This document shows positions 51,374-61,305 of a stretch of DNA of 64,000 nucleotides, in pieces; positions within the stretch are counted from its first letter, which is position 1, and each line of letters begins with the position of its first letter. Source of the DNA: Chroococcidiopsidaceae cyanobacterium YX2bin18 (GTDB taxonomy: Bacteria > Cyanobacteriota > Cyanobacteriia > Cyanobacteriales > Chroococcidiopsidaceae); the NCBI GenBank assembly GCA_030446505.1, contig JAUJND010000006.1, positions 22,748 through 86,747 of the forward strand. Reading direction: 5' to 3'. A program made the translations under genes and the position numbers. The notes below the pieces were generated by a model. It worked only from the letters and a program-made list of their open reading frames with translations, had not been told where the DNA came from and ran no database searches.

Positions 51374-51831
51374 CACTCCTATGCTTGAAGGTTATATCGA
51401 TTAAAATACGTGGCGATCGCGTAGAGGTGCAATAACTGAGTTGGGGAGTGGATATGATTTAAACCAATGCAACGGCTGAAATCTACGGAGGATAGCCTTA
51501 GTAACTCTTACCGTTTATCAGCCTGCCAAAGTTTAGGGCAGTCTACAGATGCAAATTATCTCTGAAGCTCCTGTTTCTTCTTGTTGATATCAACACACCT
51601 TCGGCGCAGGCGGTAGGGAATGAGAAAAAAAATCCTACTCTTAGCTATGACACTTTTTGCTCATCAACCGTGTATTTTGCCCAATAGATTTATCAATATC
51701 TCTATACATCGGTTTTCCGATAGGATTTTGGTATTCTAACCTTGCTTTCCATAGCCTGCTATGCCATAATTTGATTAAGTACGGTATTCCTACCAACTTA
51801 CCGTAGATTTGAACATAAAAAAGTTGTCCTT
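51374..51831. other. Intergenic gap
   Basis: No convincing gene. It contains a HIP1 site and the upstream region of the sulfatase gene. Short readings have no family resemblance. Confidence 0.45.
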
Positions 51832-52456
51832 ATGCCTAACCTAGCTGCCAAAGATTTTGCTCTAGACACTTCTAACCGCTTAATGACAAGCCAAGATTCT
51901 ACAAGTATTGCCCTAGGGCAAAAACGCAAACCAAACATAATTTTGTTTCTAGCAGATGATTTAGGCTACGGCGATCTTGGTTGCTATGGACGAAATTCAT
52001 TAAAACACCGCATCTAGATCAAATGGCAGCCGAGGGAATACGCTTCACTGACTTCTACTCTGGCAAGTACCGTCTGCGCTCCCTCACGCTGCACTTTAAT
52101 GACCGGATATCACACAGGTCATAGTCGGGTGCGTGGAAATGATGTTAATCTCCCCTGCGTCCTGAAGATATTACCGTTGCCGAACTGATGAAAGCAATGG
52201 GTACACTACGGGTATTTTGGTAAATGGGGACTTGGCGAACCTGGTACGACCGGAGTGCCAAATAAAAAAGGTTTTGACGAGTGGTTTGGCTATTTAAACC
52301 AGGTACACGCCCATGATTACTACCCTGATTATCTGTGGCGAAATGAAGAGATAGTCCCTTCCGCCGCGAACATACTCCCATGACTTGTTTACGCAAGAGG
52401 CGATCAATTTCATTAAGCGTCAGCAGGGATGAACCTTTTTTCCTCTATGTGCCATA

Positions 52457-53414
52457 TATAGCGGTCGCCAAGACTTATAGGACATAGACTGAAGGAAGCC
52501 TATTCAAGCTCCCCGACCAGTTGATGTCAAAACCCTATAGCTACGACCTGCGTCAAAAAGTCATTCAAGCAATGGAGCTAGATGGGATGAAGAAAAGCGA
52601 AGCGGCTCAAGTGTTCAACTCAGTCGCAACACAATTGACTTGTGGCTGAAGCGGCAGGCTGAGACCGGAGACTACCAGGCAAAGTCGAATCGCCCCCATC
52701 GCACAGCCGACAAAATCACGGATTGGAACAAGTTCACTCAGTTTGCCAAACTGCATGGGGAGAAAAACACAAGCCGAGATGGCAGCGCTGTGGGAAGGTA
52801 ATATCAGCGCTCGAACCATCTCACGAGCATTGGACAAAATCGGCTTGAGTCGAAAAAAAAAAGACGTACGGCTACCGTGAACGGAATGCAGCCAAACGTG
52901 CCACCTACGTAGCTCAACTGGCAGACATTCCCCTGGCACAACGGATATATGTGGATGAATCCGGGATGGACGAACGCGATGATTATGGCTACGGCTGGTG
53001 TGAGCGCGGAGTGCGCTTTGAGGCACTAAAGTCGGACGAAGAGCGGGGCGAGTCAACATGATTGCAGCTTACTGCCAACGTCAACTCATGGCGCACTTCA
53101 CGCTGGAAGGTGCTTGTAACCGTATCGTGTTCGAGACTTGGCTCGAAACCTGCTTAGTGCCTGTGCTGGAACCAGGACAGGTGGTGATTCTCGATAACGC
53201 TACATTCCATCATGGTGGGCGCATTGAGGCTCTGATTGAGTCTGCTGGCTGTCGCCTGTTGTACTTGCCCCCTTATTCTCCAGACCTCAATCGGATTGAG
53301 AAGTGTTGGGCTTGGCAAAGTCGGTTCGCAAGGGTTTATCTAGCTCTGGCTCCCTTCGGCAAACCATAGAATCTGTTCTTAAAGATGCTACGTCCTAACA
53401 CTACTGACTATAGC
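52457..53414 (+). mobile_element. IS630-family insertion sequence inside the sulfatase gene
   Basis: The element is about 958 bp, with TA on both sides (52455-52456 and 53415-53416), as expected for IS630. Removing it and one TA rejoins the sulfatase codons into VPYTIPHANNE. The ends carry related sequences (TTATAGGACATAG at the left, GTTAGGACGTAG read inward at the right) as imperfect inverted repeats. The TA border lies in a TATATA tract, so it could be off by two bases. Confidence 0.85.
52524..53390 (+). pseudogene. IS630-family transposase, frameshifted
   Basis: This is the DDE transposase of the enclosing element. It starts at ATG 52524 (MSKPYSYDLRQKVIQAMELDGMKKSEAAQVFN), a helix-turn-helix. 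A one-base shift near 52622 precedes SRNTIDLWLKRQAETGDY. Further shifts occur near 52765, in the A run near 52860, and near 53040. Catalytic motifs are present: IYVDESGMD (first Asp), VVILDNATFHHGG (second Asp) and LLYLPPYSPDLNRIEKCWA (the Glu and IS630 hallmark). The end near 53365 is also shifted. The copy is inactive as written. Confidence 0.82.
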
Positions 53415-54304
53415 TATACTATTCCCCACGCCAATAATGAATTGGGAGACGAGGGAATGGAAGTGCCGAGTGATGCACCGTACTCGCACGAATCCTGGCC
53501 GCAACAGCAAAAAAATTACGCAGCCATGATTACGCGATTAGATGCACATATCGGACAAATATTGGCGCTGCTTGAGCAACTGGGTTTGCAGGAGGACACC
53601 CTAGTCTTGTTTAGCAGTGATAATGGGCCACATGAAGAAGGAGGGACAACTGCCGAATTCTTTGACAGTAATGGACCACTACAAGGCATCAAGCGCGATC
53701 TATACGATGGGGGTGTCCGTGTGCCGATGATCGCTCGTTGGTCTGGGAAAATAAAGCCAGGTCAAATCAATCACCAGCCTTTTGCACTTTGGGACTTCTT
53801 ACCAACTGCGACTGAAATTGCTGGAATTGAAGCACCTGAAGGCATTGACGGACTTTCTATGCTCCCAGCAATGTTAGGTAAGCCTGCAAAAAGCCATGAA
53901 GTTCTTTACTGGGAATTTCATGAACGCGGTTTTGAACAGGCAATTCGGATGGGTAAATGGAAGGCTGTGCGTCATGGGAATCAACCTATCGAATTATATG
54001 ATTTGGAAACTGATATCGGTGAGCAGTGCGATCTTGCTGTAGAGTATCCTGATGTAGTTCAAAAAATCGAAGAAGTATTGCAAACAATACGCTGCGACTC
54101 CAAAGAATTTCCCATTCACAATCAACACTATATTTCACATCTTCCTTTAGCACCGCTAAATTTCATCGAGAAATTATCAGCATAAAGGAATGAAAATTGA
54201 TTCAACTATAGCCTGGCTCTATGAAATCTAGGTCAGTTAGCTATGAATGGCATGAAAGTATTTTGGAAAAATTCAACAAATAGAAAGAACTTAAAATCAG
54301 CAAA

Positions 54305-55048
54305 GTGATTACGAGCCAATGTATTGCGCCTAAGCTACCAAATCTTACCTTTGATTTTGATATAGAAGAACTGAATCTGCGATTCGGTTGCTGCCATCCC
54401 AGAAAGGTTTTAGCCTGGTGCGTAGAAAATTTTCCCACAGGTCTTGTGCAAAGTAGTGCCTTTAAAGTAAATGGCATGGTAATCATACATATGCTGTATC
54501 GGGAGTTACGAGTTGAACCAATACCTGTTTTATTTTTAGATACTCTGCATCATTTTCCTGAAACTTTAGAGCTAGTTCGCAAAGCTACTAAGGTCTATAA
54601 CTTAAACTTGAAAGTTTACAAAGTTCCAGATGTAGATTCTCGTAAAGCCTTTGCAAATCATCACGGTGAGGCACTCTGGGATAGGGATACTGATAAATTC
54701 TATCAACTTACAAAGATTGAACCGCTAGAACGCGGGCTTAGAGAGTTAGATACTGTTGCCTGGATAACAGGACGGCGACGGGATCAATCTTCTACCCGAA
54801 GTGCAACTCCGATTTTTGAGCTTGACAAAAAACAGCGACTCAAGATTAATCCTTTGGCAACTTGGACAAGTCAAGATGTGTGGACTTATGTCGTGGAGCA
54901 TGACGTAATTTACAATCCACTCCATGATCAAGGCTATCCCAGTATTGGCGATCAAATAACCACTACGCCAGTTAATGAAGGAGAAGATGAACGTGCAGGA
55001 CGTTGGCGGGGTAAGGATAGAACTGAATGTGGTATCCACTATTTGTAA
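54305..55048 (+). CDS. cysH: Phosphoadenylyl-sulfate reductase
   Basis: This thioredoxin-dependent enzyme reduces PAPS to sulfite in sulfate assimilation. The 247-aa protein starts at GTG 54305 (MITSQCIAPKLPNLTFDFD). Motifs: PVLFLDTLHHFPETLEL, TGRRRDQSSTRSATPIFE, the C-terminal KINPLATWTSQDVWTYVVEHDVIYNPLHDQGYPSIGD, and the catalytic Cys in RTECGIHYL at the very end. The two CC/CxxC pairs that bind an iron-sulfur cluster in APS reductases are missing, so PAPS is the expected substrate. The segment FKVNGMVIIHMLYREL replaces the usual FGAEGMVI and is slightly divergent. It follows a sulfatase gene; together they would release and reduce sulfate. Confidence 0.92.
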   Translation: MITSQCIAPKLPNLTFDFDIEELNLRFGCCHPRKVLAWCVENFPTGLVQSSAFKVNGMVIIHMLYRELRVEPIPVLFLDTLHHFPETLELVRKATKVYNLNLKVYKVPDVDSRKAFANHHGEALWDRDTDKFYQLTKIEPLERGLRELDTVAWITGRRRDQSSTRSATPIFELDKKQRLKINPLATWTSQDVWTYVVEHDVIYNPLHDQGYPSIGDQITTTPVNEGEDERAGRWRGKDRTECGIHYL

Positions 55049-55180
55049 CCCAAGTACCTTTAAGAAATAAGATTTGGATATCTTTTGCTTAAAGAATCAA
55101 GAGCAATTCACAAGCAATCAGAAAATAATGATGGGTAGTTTTACTTTATTAGGCTTTATCCGATTGATTAAATTATTATG

Positions 55181-55232
55181 CTTAAATAGAGCAACAATTC
55201 TATTGCAATTGTTGCTCTATTTAAGGTTTTAA
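55181..55232 (+). terminator. Strong terminator after cysH
   Basis: A perfect 19-bp stem (55181-55199 with 55207-55225; core GAGCAACAATT / AATTGTTGCTC) with a 7-base loop is followed by GTTTTAACTTTTT. It lies 130 bases past the cysH stop. The symmetry would let it work for both strands, but the T tract favours the plus strand. Confidence 0.8.
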
Positions 55233-55306
55233 CTTTTTGTGAGTATCTAGATAGTTTAATCGTCTTCAAAGGCTTCATTCCTAATTATCAAAATTCAGAC
55301 AAACGT

Positions 55307-56100
55307 ATGCAGAGCAACATTAAACAATCTATCTTTGTGGTTACTGGAATGCATCGTTCTGGTACGTCTTTTTCTGCGTCCTTACTTCAGAGTGCAGGAT
55401 TAGATGTTGGGCAAAGACTAATAGGACCGCGCAAAGATAATGTTAAAGGTTTTTTTGAAAGTCTGGACTTTGTTGAATTTCATGAAATGGTGTTGTGATC
55501 GCAAAATCTAAATGAGATTGGCTGGACTTTGCAAGCAGAGATTGATGTTGAGGATAAATATATAGAAAAAGCAAAAGGAATTATTTCAAAAAGTTCACAA
55601 AGTCAAACTTGGGGATGGAAAGATCCACGCACGACGCTTTTCTTAGATTTTTGGGTAAATTTACTTCCAAATGGAAACTTTATTATTAATTTATCGTTCA
55701 CCTTGGGAAGTAGTTGATTCTCTTTATCGTCGAGGCGATAAGGCATTTGTAGATCAACCTGAATTGGCAGTTAAAATGTGGATGCACTACAATTATAAAA
55801 TTTTAGATTTTTTATGATAGGTTTCCTGAACGCTGTTTTTTAATTAGTGTTTACAACATAGCTAACAAAACAGAATCTTTTTATTAATGCAATCAATGCA
55901 AAGTTTAATGTCAATTTAAATAACCCTGACTCAAATATTTATGAGCAATCATTATTTCATAATCAAAAATCTGATGTTCATAGATCTAGTTTAATTGGGC
56001 ATTATTTTCCTGATGCCTTAGATATGTATCAGAAATTAAATACTAGGGAAGTGTCACTTGAGAATCTCTAAGACGTAGCCTGGCTTGAACAAATAAAGTA
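55307..56100 (+). pseudogene. Sulfotransferase family protein, broken
   Basis: This is a remnant of a PAPS-dependent sulfotransferase. It begins MQSNIKQSIFVVTGMHRSGTSFSASLLQSAGLDVG with the 5'-phosphosulfate-binding loop GMHRSGTS. DNVKGFFESLDFVEFHEMVL ends in a stop at 55496. The next frame gives LNEIGWTLQAEIDVEDKYI and SQTWGWKDPRTTLFLDFWVNLLPNG, then after another shift YRSPWEVVDSLYRRGDKAFV with the 3'-phosphate site. Further traces (PDSNIYEQSLFHNQKSDVHRSSLIGHYF) reach about 56085. Several shifts and stops occur. It sits beside cysH and a sulfatase, all linked by sulfate or PAPS chemistry. Confidence 0.72.
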
Positions 56101-56635
56101 AGTCTTGAAAGAGCGTGGGCTTTTCAAGATTGGCAAAAAAGTTCGTAGCCTGGAAAAACAAGTTAAAAAACCTACGATTCTAATCGGAGCGTTCTCAATC
56201 CCAGCTTCAATAAATTCAGGCAGCATTAGAAGTCTCTGTCAAGTATTGTCAGTACTGATTTTTCTGAGGAAGATTAACTGAACTTAGGTTTTAAAATACT
56301 AATTTTTTCTTTGGTATACGAGCATGAATATTGCTGCTTCGTCAGTATTAAGGTTTATGATATTGTAAGTTGATAGTTAGACAATACTTACCTTGCTAAA
56401 GTAGCATCCTGAATTGGAGTAGGTAATGACTTTGCTTCTAACCGCTCTATTAGTAAAATACGTTTAATTTGTCTTAAGCAATAGCTACTTGCTAGAGTGA
56501 AAAGAAATATACAAGTATGTTAATTTTTTCTGAATAAACAGATTTAGCAAGCTTTTGCATTTTACATAAAAAGGAATTTGAAATTGCTTTGTTTAATCAA
56601 CAAATAGAGGGCAAGATAATAAAAATGCTTTGCCC
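56101..56635. other. Gap with possible coding relic
   Basis: A reading VLKERGLFKIGKKVRSLEKQVKKPTILIGAFSIPA can be followed after a stop at 56099. It may be the decayed end of the sulfotransferase or a lost glycan gene. The rest is AT-rich and without clear features. Confidence 0.4.
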
Positions 56636-57747
56636 ATGAAGAGGATTGCTTTTGTTTCTACTAATGATACGACACCCTGGGGTGGAAGGAGAACTCTGGT
56701 CACAGACTGCTACTATACTTGGCTAATCGAGTTTTACTGTTGGCGTAAATGTTAAAGGTTGGAAGCCAACTCCAGCGAAAATTCAGAAACTTGAGCGGTC
56801 AAATTGTTGCGTTGTTCGCAGATGGTACGACGGCAACCTTATTAAATATTTAGCTGTTACAAGTTTTACAGAACAATTATTCTATAGTTGGCTAAATAAA
56901 TTCGATCCGGATTTAGTAGTGATTTCTCAAGGATATAATTTTGAGAATATACGTTGGATGGAAGTATGCTTAAGAAGAAATATTCCTATGCTATTATTGC
57001 TCATGCTGCAATGGAAAGTGCATGCAGCCAACTGATGAAGTGGTAGCAAAAGCATCAAAGGTGTATCAAGGTGCTGAAAGATGCTTTTTTGTATCTCAAA
57101 GTAATTTACAACTTACAGTAAAGCAACTGGCAACAGAACTTAATAACGCCAAGATTGTGAGAAATCCATACAACGTATCTTATGATGCAGCTCCACCTGA
57201 AGCCTAGAGATGAAGGTGTATTGAAGTTAGCTTGTGTGGGTCGCTTGGAGCCAGATGCTAAAGGACAAGACATCCTGTTCGAGGTACTTCGTTCTGAAAA
57301 TGGAAAAGCAGACCAATTGAGGTCACTCTTTTTGGAGATGGTTTATGCAGAAGTGTTTGAAACGCTTAAAAGATTTATGGAGCTTAGAGCAGGTAAAGTT
57401 TGATGGTTTTGTAGATAATATTGAAGCTATCTGGGCTAGCCATCATGGTTTAGTTTTACCTTCTAGATTTGAAGGTCTGCCCTTAGCAGTTATAGAAGCA
57501 ATGCTGCGGTAGATTCTGTATTGTTACTGATGTTGCTGGAAATACAGAACTAGTTGAGAATAATGTCAATGGTTTTGTAGCAATAGCGCCTAAAGCTGAG
57601 TGTTTAGATGATGCAATGGAGAGAGCTTGGCAACTTAGAGAATCGTGGCAGGAAATTGGTCAAGCGGCAGCTATAAGCGTACGAAAAATTATTCCCCGCG
57701 ATCCTATAAGTAAATTTGTCAACGAAATAAAACTATTTCTCGAATGA
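56636..57747 (+). pseudogene. Glycosyltransferase (GT4-like), frameshifted
   Basis: The start is ATG 56636 (MKRIAFVSTNDTTPWGG). The acceptor-binding half includes VNVKGWKPTPAKIQKLE and NKFDPDLVVISQGYNFENIRWMEVCLRRNIPY. The donor half has LKLACVGRLEPDAKGQDILFEVL, VKFDGFVDNIEAIWASHHGLVLPSRFEGLPLAVIEAM and VTDVAGNTELVENNVNGFVA, the classical group 1 glycosyltransferase signature with the EGLPLAVIE box. Frame changes lie near 56690, 57015, 57205, 57300, 57350 and 57510. About 370 aa when joined. It probably made a surface or extracellular polysaccharide. Whether it is truly dead cannot be told. Confidence 0.75.
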
Positions 57748-57892
57748 TTCTTTAAAGAAAATCTAAATCAAGATATAGCATGAAAGTATTCTCTGCAAAT
57801 AGAGGAGAAAAGAATTATCACAGCATCGAAGGAATCTTACAAAAAACACTAGTTCATCTGCTCATACTAAATTGTAATTTGGATAACTTGTT

Positions 57893-58471
57893 ATGACTAT
57901 TTCCCCGTCACCAAACCTTTATGTTGACTCAACGGTTTATACGTTTGCTCGTCGCTCTTTAGTACCTTTAAGGTACGATTCACTCTGGAAAATTGAAACT
58001 GGGGTTGTTCGCACTTTGACGCTGCTTGAAGACGGGACATTAGTAACTCTAGGATTATGGGGTTCAGGGGATGTTGTTGGCATTCTCTCTAAGGCGGCTC
58101 CTGAGAAAATTGAATGTCTTACGCCAGTGGAGGCAATACTGCCTAAGAGCAGTTGGCATAAAGCTGCTGATAAAATGATTCAGCATATTCAGCGTGGAAA
58201 GTTAATAGAAATTTTGCACTGCCGACAGGCTGAACTTGCACTAGTACAACTATTTAGCTGGTTAGCAAAACGGTTTGGTCAAGAAGTTGAGCAAGGACAA
58301 ATGATTGATCTACGCTTAACTCATGAGGATATAGCCGCAATTATTGGATCAACTCGCGTAACGGTGACACGGCTGCTCAATGCTTTTGAAAAGCAAGGAA
58401 TCATTCAACGTATGCAGCGTCGTTTTATCGTTTTACATGCTCAGCCAAATTTCTGGCACTATGAAATTTAG
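57893..58471 (+). CDS. CRP/FNR-family transcription regulator
   Basis: This 192-aa regulator has a short cyclic-nucleotide-binding-like domain (GVVRTLTLLEDGTLVTLGLWGSGDVVG) and a C-terminal helix-turn-helix (LRLTHEDIAAIIGSTRVTVTRLLNAFEKQGII) with a recognition helix like that of NtcA. The sensor domain is shorter than in CRP and lacks the arginine phosphate-binding signature, so cAMP is unlikely as ligand. The last residues (QRRFIVLHAQPNFWHYEI) form the wing. It converges with the PhnE-type gene (19 bases apart). Its targets are unknown. Confidence 0.88.
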   Translation: MTISPSPNLYVDSTVYTFARRSLVPLRYDSLWKIETGVVRTLTLLEDGTLVTLGLWGSGDVVGILSKAAPEKIECLTPVEAILPKSSWHKAADKMIQHIQRGKLIEILHCRQAELALVQLFSWLAKRFGQEVEQGQMIDLRLTHEDIAAIIGSTRVTVTRLLNAFEKQGIIQRMQRRFIVLHAQPNFWHYEI

Positions 58472-58489
58472 AGCGCCTAGAAGTATTTT

Positions 58490-60148
58490 TCAGCGTAATG
58501 TTCGCCGCACGGTAGCACTAATCAGGTCTACTAGAAAGGTGAGGCAAATAAAACATATCAAGGTAGCAATGACACCTCTATAATCAAAGCTACTCAACTG
58601 CTCGGTGAGCAAACGCCCTAAACCACCAGCACCGACAAAACCGACAATCAGCGTCGCTCGAATGCAGACTTCCCAGCGGTAGAGGATATATGCCACAAAT
58701 CGGGGCAGGGTGCAGGGTAAAACGCCGTAAAGAAAGACTTGGGAACCTGTAGCGCCCAAAGCTTTAAGCGATCGCGCTGCTCGCTGATCCAAATTTTCTG
58801 TCACTTCTGCCATTAAACGCCCCAAGATGCCCAGGTTGTGAATTCCCAGGGCGATCGCTCCTGGCAAAATACCTGGAAAGAACACAAATAGAAAAATTAA
58901 TGCCCAAATTGGTTCAGGTACAGCACGAGTAAATAGGAGAAAAAACCGTGTAAATACTAAAACTGCTGTTCCCAGATGGCTATTACGCCCTGGATCTAAA
59001 ATTCCTCCTGGCAACAAAAAATTATTTGCCGCTGGGAAGGAAAGCAAAATGCCGCCTATTCCGGCAATAGTAATCGCTAGGAGCGACATAGCTAGAGTTT
59101 GCGCCGCAAGAGTTAGCACCTGACTTAGCTGACTAATATCGGGTGGGAAGGAGTCTTGAATTAGTCCTGCCAAAAGTTGAGCAGTTCGGGGTGTCCAGAG
59201 TTTAGTAAAGTCGGCTTTGACATACCAGAAGGAGAATATTAGTAAAACGATTACGCCAAATAAGGAGAGGCTGACTAGGCGATGATCTTGATCAAGCGGC
59301 TTTTGGCGCTGGGATAAGTTCAAAACATTTAAATCTAGGCGACTAGTTGCGCCTAGTTGACGACGCAGCATGGCACTCCAAAAATCAGTTGCGCCACTCA
59401 ATAGCACCAAGGCAATCAAAAAAGTCCACATTTGCTCGTAGCGCAAAGATTGAAGGCTGAGAAGAATTTGATAACCCAGTCCCCCAGCACCGATGATGCC
59501 TAGTACAGCAGCAGAACGAATTGAGCATTCAAACCGATAAAAAGTGTAGGAGAGTAGATTGGGAAAAGCTTGGGGAATCAGGCTATAAGCAAAAGCATTC
59601 AGTGGCGAAACACCGCTATTAAGTAGTGCAAGTAACGAAGTACGAGGCGTTTCATCCAAAATCTCCGCAAAAACTTTAGCGGTGATCGCACCAAAAGGAA
59701 TAGCGATCGCCAACACGGCTACAAGTGGATCAAGTCCAAAAATATTGATCAAAAATAGTCCCCAAATCAGTTCATGAATCGCTCTTGGGATTGCTAAAAA
59801 AGCACGTACCGCTAGCCAATATGCCTGAAAGCCTTTTGAAAGCCACCACACCTCAGAAGACAGAACCCCACCCACCAAACCGAGAAGCACACTAAAAAAA
59901 GTGCCGCATACAGCGTAGGTGAGAGTTTGCAGCGTTGCTTCTAAAGTAAGGTGGAGAAATTCTGAGCTGAGTTCGGGAGAAAAAGCGGCAAGGAGAAAGC
60001 GCACTACCAAAGTCCAACCGCCAACGTTTACTTGATCTCGCTCAAATAAACCAGCTAAATGCAATGACCAAATAACGGCAGCTACAAACAGCAAACCCCA
60101 TAAGGTACGCCAGTTAAGTAGTGAAGGTTGCTTGGGATCTATGCTCAC
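58490..60148 (-). CDS. phnE: PhnE-type ABC permease, tandemly duplicated in one chain
   Basis: This is the inner-membrane permease of a phosphonate-type importer. The 552-aa chain contains two permease halves (about 1-265 and 290-552), each with five or six helices and an EAA loop: EILDETPRTSLLALLNSGVSPLNAFAYSLIPQ in the first and EVTENLDQRAARSLKALGATGSQVFLYGVLPC in the second. Each half ends in a similar block (YRFECSIRSAAVLGIIGAGGLGYQI; YRWEVCIRATLIVGFVGAGGLGRLL). Most PhnE proteins have one half and dimerise, so the fusion forms the dimer in one chain. It follows phnC by 48 bases. The frame is clean. Confidence 0.9.
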   Translation of the reverse strand: MSIDPKQPSLLNWRTLWGLLFVAAVIWSLHLAGLFERDQVNVGGWTLVVRFLLAAFSPELSSEFLHLTLEATLQTLTYAVCGTFFSVLLGLVGGVLSSEVWWLSKGFQAYWLAVRAFLAIPRAIHELIWGLFLINIFGLDPLVAVLAIAIPFGAITAKVFAEILDETPRTSLLALLNSGVSPLNAFAYSLIPQAFPNLLSYTFYRFECSIRSAAVLGIIGAGGLGYQILLSLQSLRYEQMWTFLIALVLLSGATDFWSAMLRRQLGATSRLDLNVLNLSQRQKPLDQDHRLVSLSLFGVIVLLIFSFWYVKADFTKLWTPRTAQLLAGLIQDSFPPDISQLSQVLTLAAQTLAMSLLAITIAGIGGILLSFPAANNFLLPGGILDPGRNSHLGTAVLVFTRFFLLFTRAVPEPIWALIFLFVFFPGILPGAIALGIHNLGILGRLMAEVTENLDQRAARSLKALGATGSQVFLYGVLPCTLPRFVAYILYRWEVCIRATLIVGFVGAGGLGRLLTEQLSSFDYRGVIATLICFICLTFLVDLISATVRRTLR

Positions 60149-60196
60149 TATTAGCCTTTGCGTCTAACACGTCGGTGCAACGCTATCACTCCGGCT

Positions 60197-60970
60197 CTAA
60201 TCCTTTAGCCTATATAATGCCTCAACCATTGCTGGTGACACTGCTTCAGCTGGTGCATCAAACAAAATGCGTCCTTGACGTAAACCAATGATGCGTTGGT
60301 AATAAGTGTGGGCATATTCAAAGGCATGAAGGCTCGTAACTAGCGTTTTGCCGGAATCCTGGCTCAGTTGGCGTAATAATTGTATAATCTCGCGGCTGCG
60401 TTCTGAATCAAGGCTAGAGATTGGTTCATCAGCAAGGATAGCAATCGGGTTTTGGACTAAGACACGCGCGATCGCTACTCGTTGTTGTTGTCCACCAGAC
60501 AAGCGATCAGTACGCTGATAAAGCTTTTCTAGCATCCCTACTTGTTTTAAGGCTCTTGCAGCTGTTTCGACATCCCTGGGAAATATCAGTGAAACAGCTG
60601 CCTTGAGAAACGACCAACGACCTAAATGACCAGCATTGATATTATGGATGACGCGGAGATTATCTACTAAATGAAATTGCTGATATATAGTGCCAATCTG
60701 TTGCTGGACTTGGCGCAATGACTTTGGACGCAACGAAGCTAAATTGCGACCTAGTACCCACACTTCTCCTTCACTGGGTTGCAATGTACCGTTTAGTAAG
60801 TTAATCAGTGTACTTTTACCTGCACCGCTAGAACCAACAAGAGCGACGCGATCGCCAGCTTGAATCTGCAAGTTAATATTTATTAGAGACTGGAAGCTAC
60901 CAAATTGTTTGTTAACGTTTTTGAGTTCAAAAATTGGTACAGGTATATTGCTGCTCAAGTTGCTATCCAT
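60197..60970 (-). CDS. phnC: PhnC-type ABC transporter ATP-binding protein
   Basis: This 257-aa ATPase powers the importer. Walker A is LVGSSGAGKSTLINLLNG near residue 46, the Q-loop region is IYQQFHLVDNLRV, the signature is RLSGGQQQRVAIARVLVQ, Walker B is PIAILADEPISSLD, and the switch His is in TLVTSLHAFEYAH. The sequence is typical of the phosphonate subgroup. It starts at ATG 60970 and is separated from phnD by 335 bp that contain a GC-rich hairpin. phnE follows. The frame is intact. Confidence 0.93.
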   Translation of the reverse strand: MDSNLSSNIPVPIFELKNVNKQFGSFQSLININLQIQAGDRVALVGSSGAGKSTLINLLNGTLQPSEGEVWVLGRNLASLRPKSLRQVQQQIGTIYQQFHLVDNLRVIHNINAGHLGRWSFLKAAVSLIFPRDVETAARALKQVGMLEKLYQRTDRLSGGQQQRVAIARVLVQNPIAILADEPISSLDSERSREIIQLLRQLSQDSGKTLVTSLHAFEYAHTYYQRIIGLRQGRILFDAPAEAVSPAMVEALYRLKD

Positions 60971-61305
60971 AACGCAACGCGAACAGTGTCCTCCTAAAAT
61001 AAATAAACATCCAATTCTTATAACTAATTTTGTTCTAATCTCAGGATCAAGTTTTGCAGCAATTCTCAGGGTGTTTTTATTAATTGTGCTGAGAATAAAT
61101 CTTTTATTCCGTCTTTACACTTAGCTGTAGTCGCGCAGAGGACATTGTCCTCCGCGCTCCAACCACAATGGTTTGTAGTCAGACAAATACAATTACTATA
61201 GTATGGTATTTAAATGCAAAACACAAGTAGTTTTACGTAACGTTTATGTAATATTTGAATTACTAAAAACAAAGATATTTAGCAATAAACAAATATTATA
61301 TAACG
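60971..61305. other. phnD-phnC spacer with a GC-rich hairpin
   Basis: GAGGAC and GTCCTC flanked by CGCG blocks form an inverted repeat at 61132-61156. On the minus strand it follows phnD and precedes phnC. It has no T run, so it may stabilise the phnD transcript and so let the binding protein be made in excess, as in other importer operons. No gene is seen. Confidence 0.45.

Larger units (their letters stand above)
51832..54185 (+). pseudogene. Arylsulfatase interrupted by an IS630 element
   Basis: This enzyme hydrolyses sulfate esters. The N-terminal part reads [21 protein letters not shown], with the Asp pair that binds calcium. In the correct frame near 52065 the formylglycine site [17 protein letters not shown] is complete (CxPSR). 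The gene then continues [17 protein letters not shown], [35 protein letters not shown], up to FFLYVP at 52454. After the inserted element it resumes YTIPHANNELGDEGMEVP and runs to 54185, including VLFSSDNGPHEEGG and DGGVRVPMIARW. Smaller shifts lie near 52000, 52060, 52160-52200 and 52370-52430. The cysH gene follows, suggesting use of organic sulfate. Confidence 0.87.

Noticed and set aside
54241..54486. A minus-strand gene opposite the 5' end of cysH
   Set aside because: It is covered by the well-supported cysH reading and shows no family pattern.
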